From an uncultured Burkholderiaceae bacterium (GTDB lineage: Bacteria; Pseudomonadota; Gammaproteobacteria; Burkholderiales; Burkholderiaceae): a stretch of DNA of 10,087 nucleotides. Location of the stretch: positions 1 to 10,087 of the forward strand of contig CALMCK010000038.1 of the NCBI GenBank assembly GCA_937862845.1. Reading direction: 5' to 3'. A program made the position numbers and the translations under genes. Shown here piece after piece: positions 5,943 to 10,087 of the stretch; position 1 is the first letter of the stretch; every line of letters starts with the position of its first letter. The notes below the pieces were generated by a model. That model saw only the letters and a list, made by a program, of their open reading frames with translations. It did no database searches and was not told the origin of the DNA.

Positions 5943-7520
5943 ATGACAGATTCAACAAAAGCCAAAAAATCCTACAGCAAAAAGCCGAGTAAAAAAGAAC
6001 GTTTGGCCAGCGAAATTGCTAAAAAAGAGCGCATTTCATCAGGCGGTGTGCACATCCGTGAGGATGGTGTGGCGGTCAGTGCGGTGGCATTGGCGGCGCG
6101 TCAGGCCGCATTGGCCGAGGCCAATCAAAACGATGATGTGCCCGCCACCCACGAGCGAGGCACACGCAATCCGCATAAAATCCGTGCGCAGGCACACCTC
6201 ACGCCTGTCGTCGCTAAAATCGAAGCGCCGACCGCGAGCGGCCGGCGCTTGGCGCATTGCTTGTGGTGTGCGCAGGTGTTGTTGCTGGAGGTTTTAAAAT
6301 TTCGTGCGGCGGCTGACAAACAAGTCTCATCTTTTTTTCGCGAGCACAAAGAACTCGGGCCGCGCGATCGCCACATCGTCGCCGAAACGATTTATGCAGT
6401 GCTGCGCCAAAAACGCGTGTTTGCCAACTTCGCCCAAAGTGGTGACGGTGCGTTGGAGCGTCGCCTTGTATTGCTTGGCGTGAAAACCTGTGTGCCCAAT
6501 GAACACCTCGTCGCGGCGATAGACCCGAAAGAGTGGGAATGGCTGCAACAGCTCGCCAAAGTCGATGCCAAATCCATGGCCGCCGCCGTGCGCAGTAACT
6601 TCTCGGATGAGTGGTTTGCCGAGTTGAGCAACGCTTACGGCGAAACTGCCGCGCTTGAGCTGACCGATGCACTCAATCAAACTGCACCACTGGACATCCG
6701 TGTCAACACATTCAAATCCTCGCGTGCAGCGGTCGGCGTGGCGCTGGATTATCATGGCATTGAGTATGATAATTGCGCGTTTGCACCGCTCGGCATCCGT
6801 TTGCACGGCAAGCCATCGTTGCAAAAACTCGAGTTGTTCCAATCGGGCGCGATTGAGGTGCAAGACGAAGGCAGTCAGCTGCTCACGCATTTGCTTGCGG
6901 CCAAACGCGGCGAAATGGTCGCTGATTTTTGCGCAGGCGCAGGCGGTAAAACCCTCGCGATTGGCGCGATGATGAAAAACACAGGGCGCTTGTATGCACT
7001 GGATGTCGCCGCACATCGCCTCGCCAAACTCAAGCCACGCTTGGCGCGCAGTGGTTTGTCAAACGTGCAAACCATCACGATGGACACCGAAAACGACATC
7101 CGTGTGAAGCGCCTGTACGGCAAGCTCGACCGTGTGCTCATCGACGCACCGTGCAGCGGCTTGGGCACTTTGCGCCGAAATCCTGATTTGAAATGGCGTC
7201 ATGGCGTCGACAGCGTCGCGCGCTTGGCCACCTTGCAAGCCTCGATTTTAAGCAGCGCGGCACGTTTGGTTAAAGTCGGTGGCACCGTGGTTTACGCCAC
7301 ATGCAGTGTGTTGCCGACCGAAAATCAAAACGTCGTTGATGAATTTTTAAAGTCGAATCCAAACTACGAAGCCGTCAACGCGCGTGACGCATTGGTCGCG
7401 CAAGGCATTGAATTGCCCGAGTCAACGCGTGCGGGTTCTGCGGGGATGTATTTGCAGTTGTTACCGCAACTGCATCAGACCGACGGATTTTTTGCGGCGT
7501 GTCTCAATCGGGTGTCGTGA
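5943..7520 (+). CDS. RsmB/NOP family SAM-dependent RNA 5-cytosine methyltransferase
   Basis: This 525-residue protein adds methyl groups to cytosine C5 in RNA, using S-adenosylmethionine. After a basic N-terminal extension (residues 1 to about 100, with several Lys-Lys pairs), residues about 105-165 (SFFREHKELGPRDRHIVAE and around) resemble the NusB-like RNA-binding helices. The Rossmann methyltransferase follows: motif I VADFCAGAGGKTLAIGA (Asp328 to Gly335), motif IV DAPCSGLGTLRRNPDLKWR with Cys404, and motif VI YATCSVLPTENQ with catalytic Cys454. Both cysteines of the two-Cys mechanism are present. The E. coli RsmB (16S m5C967) is about 430 residues, so the extension explains the extra length. 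I leave the symbol blank because Burkholderiales often carry a second RsmB and this purN-linked copy may have another target. No clear Shine-Dalgarno is seen. Its TGA overlaps the next gene's ATG by one base. Confidence 0.9.
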   Translation: MTDSTKAKKSYSKKPSKKERLASEIAKKERISSGGVHIREDGVAVSAVALAARQAALAEANQNDDVPATHERGTRNPHKIRAQAHLTPVVAKIEAPTASGRRLAHCLWCAQVLLLEVLKFRAAADKQVSSFFREHKELGPRDRHIVAETIYAVLRQKRVFANFAQSGDGALERRLVLLGVKTCVPNEHLVAAIDPKEWEWLQQLAKVDAKSMAAAVRSNFSDEWFAELSNAYGETAALELTDALNQTAPLDIRVNTFKSSRAAVGVALDYHGIEYDNCAFAPLGIRLHGKPSLQKLELFQSGAIEVQDEGSQLLTHLLAAKRGEMVADFCAGAGGKTLAIGAMMKNTGRLYALDVAAHRLAKLKPRLARSGLSNVQTITMDTENDIRVKRLYGKLDRVLIDAPCSGLGTLRRNPDLKWRHGVDSVARLATLQASILSSAARLVKVGGTVVYATCSVLPTENQNVVDEFLKSNPNYEAVNARDALVAQGIELPESTRAGSAGMYLQLLPQLHQTDGFFAACLNRVS

Positions 7521-8131
7521 TGCAGCGGCTGCTTGGCGTTTTGTTGGGGCTGTGTTTGAGCGCGCTGTGCTTGAGCGCCGCCGCGAAAACCACCGCAACC
7601 ACAACTCAATCGAAGCAGTCGATGACAGATGCGCCCGTGATTCAAGCGATGTTTAGCCCCGAGGATGATGTGCAAAGCGAAATCGTCCACGTGCTGGGCC
7701 GCGCGAAAAAAACCATCCACGTGCAAGCCTATTTACTGACCAACAATGTCATTACCAATGCGCTGATTGCCGCACACCAGCGTGGTGTCAAGGTTAGAGT
7801 ATTGCTTGATAATCAACTCGCATTCACGGCCGCAGGCTCAGACGTCGGCGCGCTTCAAGCCTCGGGCATCGTTGTCAAACTCGAAACCGCATATGACAAT
7901 GCGCACAATAAAGTCATGCTCATCGATGTGGGCGAGCCAAGCTCAGTGCTCATCACTGGCTCGTATAATTTCACGGTGGCAGCTCAGCGCAAAAATGCAG
8001 AAAATATATTGTTCATACGGCAAGCGCCGAATTTATTGAAGCAATACCTGTCCAACTGGTTGTCACACGAGAAAAACGCCAAGATTTATACGGGTACAAA
8101 TCTCGCGCCAGCCAATAAAAAGCGATTTTAA
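7520..8131 (+). CDS. Exported phospholipase D-like / Nuc-type single-HKD protein
   Basis: From the ATG at 7520 the protein has 203 residues. Residues 1-22 form a hydrophobic Sec signal peptide ending in SAAA before Lys23. No valid lipobox precedes its cysteines, so a soluble periplasmic protein is expected. One HKD motif is present: His129-Asn-Lys131-x4-Asp136, followed by ITGSYNFTVAAQRKNAEN (145-162), the usual G-S-x-N-x-T and E-N block. With only one HKD it should act as a dimer, like the Nuc endonuclease and other short PLD-family nucleases; a phosphodiesterase or lipase role is also possible. The upstream GTG at 7499 would put polar residues before the signal peptide, so ATG 7520 is preferred. 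It overlaps the methyltransferase stop as TGATG, and GGGTG at 7510-7514 can serve as ribosome-binding site, so translation is probably coupled. Confidence 0.88.
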   Translation: MQRLLGVLLGLCLSALCLSAAAKTTATTTQSKQSMTDAPVIQAMFSPEDDVQSEIVHVLGRAKKTIHVQAYLLTNNVITNALIAAHQRGVKVRVLLDNQLAFTAAGSDVGALQASGIVVKLETAYDNAHNKVMLIDVGEPSSVLITGSYNFTVAAQRKNAENILFIRQAPNLLKQYLSNWLSHEKNAKIYTGTNLAPANKKRF

Positions 8132-8203
8132 CGCGCACAGGCTGGTATTTGGGCGGGGCATCTAATAGAATGATGGATTGCGGGGCAACGTCCTAAAGTG
8201 TTT

Positions 8204-8209
8204 TATAAT
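8204..8209 (+). promoter_or_regulatory. -10 box of the argG promoter
   Basis: TATAAT at 8204-8209 is a perfect -10 hexamer, 22 bases before the argG ATG, with a predicted start near 8216. The -35 is poor: the closest, TTGCGG (8178-8183), is 20 bases away. I see no ARG box that I could defend. Confidence 0.5.
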
Positions 8210-8231
8210 TTTTAACAAATTGAGGTGAAAA

Positions 8232-9461
8232 ATGGCGGAAAAATTTAAAGTGGTGTTGGCGTACTCAGGTGGCTTGGACACCTCTGTGATTTTAAAATGG
8301 CTGGGCGATAACTATGATTGCGAAATCGTGACCTTCACAGCGGATTTGGGGCAGGGCGAAGAAGTTGAGCCTGCACGCGCCAAGGCGTTGAAGTTCGGTA
8401 TCAAGCCAGAGAACATTTTCATTGATGATTTGCGCGAAGAATTCGTTCGTGACTTCGTGTTTCCGATGTTCCGTGCAAACACGATTTATGAAGGCGAATA
8501 CCTGCTCGGTACATCCATCGCGCGTCCACTCATCGCCAAGCGCCAAATTGAAATCGCCAACATGACAGGCGCAACCGCTGTGTCACACGGCGCGACAGGC
8601 AAAGGCAATGACCAAGTGCGCTTCGAGCTTGGCTACTATGCACTGCGCCCAGACATTAAAGTCATCGCACCATGGCGCGAGTGGGATTTGAACTCACGTG
8701 AAAAATTACTCAAATACGCAGAAGACGCGGGCATCGCCATTGAAGCCAAGCATTTGGGCACGGGCGCGCCGTACTCGATGGACGCGAATTTATTGCACAT
8801 TTCATTTGAAGGCCGTCACCTTGAAGACCCAAAAAATGAAGCAGAAGACGACATGTGGCGTTGGAGCGTTTCCCCTGAAAATGCACCCGACATGCCAGAA
8901 TTCCTCGATCTAGAATTCAATGCAGGTGACTTAATCGGCATCAACGGCGTGCACATGAAACCACATGAGTTGCTCGCCCGACTCAATGAGCTCGGTGGTA
9001 AGCACGGCATCGGTCGTCTCGATTTGGTCGAAAACCGCTTCGTCGGCATGAAATCTCGCGGCTGCTACGAAACACCCGGCGGCACGATTTTACTCAAAGC
9101 GCACCGTGGCATCGAGTCGATCACGCTGGACCGCGAAACCGCGCATTTAAAAGACGACTTAATGCCGCGTTACGCCAGCTTGATTTACAACGGCTTCTGG
9201 TGGAGCCCAGAACGCAAAGCCTTGCAAGCACTGATTGACTACACACAAACCAACGTATCGGGTTTCGTTCGCGTGAAATTGTACAAAGGCCACGTCGTGG
9301 TCGTCGCGCGAGACCCTGTGCACACATTGTTTGACCAAAACATCGCCAGTTTTGACGAAGATGGCGGTGCGTACAATCAAGCGGATGCGGCAGGCTTTAT
9401 TAAGCTGAACGCATTGCGCATGCGCATTGCCGAAAACGCACGTTTAAAACGCGGTCATTGA
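8232..9461 (+). CDS. argG: Argininosuccinate synthase
   Basis: This enzyme condenses citrulline and aspartate with ATP to argininosuccinate, the penultimate step of arginine biosynthesis, in the cytosol. The 409-residue length matches the shorter bacterial ArgG type. Visible motifs are the N-type ATP pyrophosphatase loop AYSGGLDTS (10-18), ADLGQGEE, the substrate-binding SHGATGKGNDQVRFE (118-132), GTGAPYSMDANLLHISFEGR, and KSRGCYETPGGTIL in the C-terminal oligomerisation domain. A good Shine-Dalgarno GAGGTG (8222-8227) lies four bases before the ATG and sets the start. The gene has its own -10 box and terminator, so it is likely a single-gene transcript separate from the preceding HKD gene, which ends 100 bases upstream. 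Wobble positions are often C here, unlike the G-rich purN and early nadE. Confidence 0.97.
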   Translation: MAEKFKVVLAYSGGLDTSVILKWLGDNYDCEIVTFTADLGQGEEVEPARAKALKFGIKPENIFIDDLREEFVRDFVFPMFRANTIYEGEYLLGTSIARPLIAKRQIEIANMTGATAVSHGATGKGNDQVRFELGYYALRPDIKVIAPWREWDLNSREKLLKYAEDAGIAIEAKHLGTGAPYSMDANLLHISFEGRHLEDPKNEAEDDMWRWSVSPENAPDMPEFLDLEFNAGDLIGINGVHMKPHELLARLNELGGKHGIGRLDLVENRFVGMKSRGCYETPGGTILLKAHRGIESITLDRETAHLKDDLMPRYASLIYNGFWWSPERKALQALIDYTQTNVSGFVRVKLYKGHVVVVARDPVHTLFDQNIASFDEDGGAYNQADAAGFIKLNALRMRIAENARLKRGH

Positions 9462-9501
9462 TGCGGGATTGCCTGCTTAACGGTGGGCAATGAGGCTGAA
9501 T

Positions 9502-9536
9502 AAAAACGCCCGATGCATTGCATCGGGCGTTTTTTT
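9502..9536. terminator. Bidirectional terminator between argG and mscS-like gene
   Basis: A perfect 10-bp stem, CGCCCGATGC (9507-9516) with GCATCGGGCG (9520-9529), has loop ATT. It is flanked by five As (9502-9506) and seven Ts (9530-9536). It lies 40 bases after the argG stop and 30 bases from the stop of the convergent channel gene, and can act in both directions. Confidence 0.92.
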
Positions 9537-9541
9537 GGCGT

Positions 9542-9570
9542 CTTAGTTTAGTTAACTTAACTTAGTTTAG
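9542..9570. repeat. Short direct repeat CTTAGTTTAG
   Basis: Two identical copies of CTTAGTTTAG (9542-9551 and 9561-9570) flank TTAACTTAA. The second copy runs over the stop codon (complement of 9567-9569) of the channel gene. The block is AT-rich and built from TTAG/TTAA units. Origin by slippage is likely; a function is not evident. Confidence 0.6.
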
Positions 9571-10087
9571 CAGTCCGACAACGCCGCTTGTGCGGGCATG
9601 TGCAGCACCCGTTGTGGGAATGGGATTTCGATGTTGTGCTCGCGCAGGGTTCTTAAAATGGCCAAGTTGACTTCGGAAGTGACATTGGCCTGACCGTTGC
9701 TAAGGTCGCCAATCCAAAAGTACACGACGATGTTGATACTGCTGTCCGCAAACATTTGCAGATAAGCATTGGGCTCTGGATTTTTTAACACACGCTCGAC
9801 CGACAGTGTGGCGGCTTTAATCAAATCAATCGCCGACTCTACATCTGAGTGATAAGCGATGCCCACCACCGTGTTTAAGCACAGTTGTCGGTTCATCAAT
9901 GTTAGGTTTTCGACCCGAGTGGTGATGAGGGTTTCATTCGGCACGATGGCCTCGACACCGACAACGTTTTTGAGCACAGTATAGCGGGTATTGATGCTGG
10001 TGATGTCGCCTTCAAAGGTGTCGACGCGCACACGGTCGCCGACGCGCAGGCGGTTGGCGCGTTCAGCGAAGCGCTTGACGAACTCCG
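9567..10087 (-). CDS. MscS-family small-conductance mechanosensitive channel, C-terminal part
   Basis: The minus-strand frame is open to the window edge and ends at TAA (complement of 9567-9569), so 172 C-terminal codons are visible and the start lies beyond 10087. An internal GTG at 10029-10031 is not the start, because family sequence continues upstream of it: EFVKRFAERANRLRVGDRV. That block is the end of the pore helix region and the start of the MscS beta domain. It continues with VDTFEGDITSINTRYTVLKN and EAIVPNETLITTRVENLT, the classic beta-domain core. After it comes the alpha/beta cytoplasmic cage domain, including VGIAYHSDVESAIDLI and a final strand around IEIPFPQRVLHM. Such channels sit in the inner membrane and open on hypo-osmotic shock to release solutes. 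Which MscS subgroup it belongs to depends on the unseen N-terminal membrane part. Confidence 0.92.
   Translation of the reverse strand, partial: EFVKRFAERANRLRVGDRVRVDTFEGDITSINTRYTVLKNVVGVEAIVPNETLITTRVENLTLMNRQLCLNTVVGIAYHSDVESAIDLIKAATLSVERVLKNPEPNAYLQMFADSSINIVVYFWIGDLSNGQANVTSEVNLAILRTLREHNIEIPFPQRVLHMPAQAALSDC

Noticed and set aside
6327..7016. 229-codon open frame on the minus strand inside the RNA methyltransferase gene
   Set aside because: It is a mirror frame of a gene whose catalytic motifs are intact on the plus strand; no motif or ribosome-binding site supports it.
7499..7519. GTG start for the HKD protein seven codons upstream
   Set aside because: It would bury the signal peptide behind extra residues, while ATG 7520 gives a standard signal peptide and the common TGATG overlap.
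1..10087. Search for mobile elements, CRISPR repeats, tRNA/rRNA genes, toxin-antitoxin or phage-defence genes
   Set aside because: No repeat arrays, transposase motifs, tRNA cloverleaf, or defence-type proteins were recognised; all sizeable gaps are explained by promoters and terminators.

Overview
The window looks like ordinary chromosome from a Gram-negative bacterium, most likely a betaproteobacterium of the order Burkholderiales with mid-range GC content (roughly half, judged by eye). The basis is a classic betaproteobacterial 16-strand-type porin with a C-terminal Phe, a purN gene followed directly by an RsmB/NOP-type RNA methyltransferase (an arrangement I recall from Burkholderiales), a two-domain glutamine-dependent NAD synthetase and a short-form argG. 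The genus cannot be fixed from sequence reading alone.

Layout, left to right. (1) 1-1542, all on +: the 3' end of a flavodoxin-fold NAD(P)H-dependent reductase, an isochorismatase-like cysteine hydrolase, and a PhnB-type VOC protein with its own sigma70-like promoter and a strong terminator. (2) 1543-3549: a non-coding leader, then nadE, ending in a hairpin shared with the convergent porin gene. (3) 3564-4910 on -: a porin, divergent from purN across an AT-rich regulatory gap. (4) 5194-8131 on +: purN, an RsmB/NOP rRNA/tRNA cytosine methyltransferase and a secreted single-HKD phospholipase D/Nuc-like protein. The last two overlap by one base, so they probably form one transcription unit. (5) 8204-9536 on +: argG with a perfect -10 box, a good Shine-Dalgarno and a terminator shared with the next convergent gene. 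(6) 9567-10087 on -: the C-terminal part of an MscS-family mechanosensitive channel, whose 5' end lies outside the window.

Functionally the genes cover NAD synthesis (nadE), purine synthesis (purN), arginine synthesis (argG), RNA modification, outer-membrane permeability and osmotic protection. They do not form one pathway. I found no mobile element, CRISPR array, tRNA/rRNA, phage gene or defence system, and no convincing undescribed system. The observations most worth a second look are a probable leaderless purN transcript, translational coupling of an RNA methyltransferase to an exported HKD nuclease-like protein, a CxxC motif in the VOC protein, and a change of G/C strand bias inside nadE.
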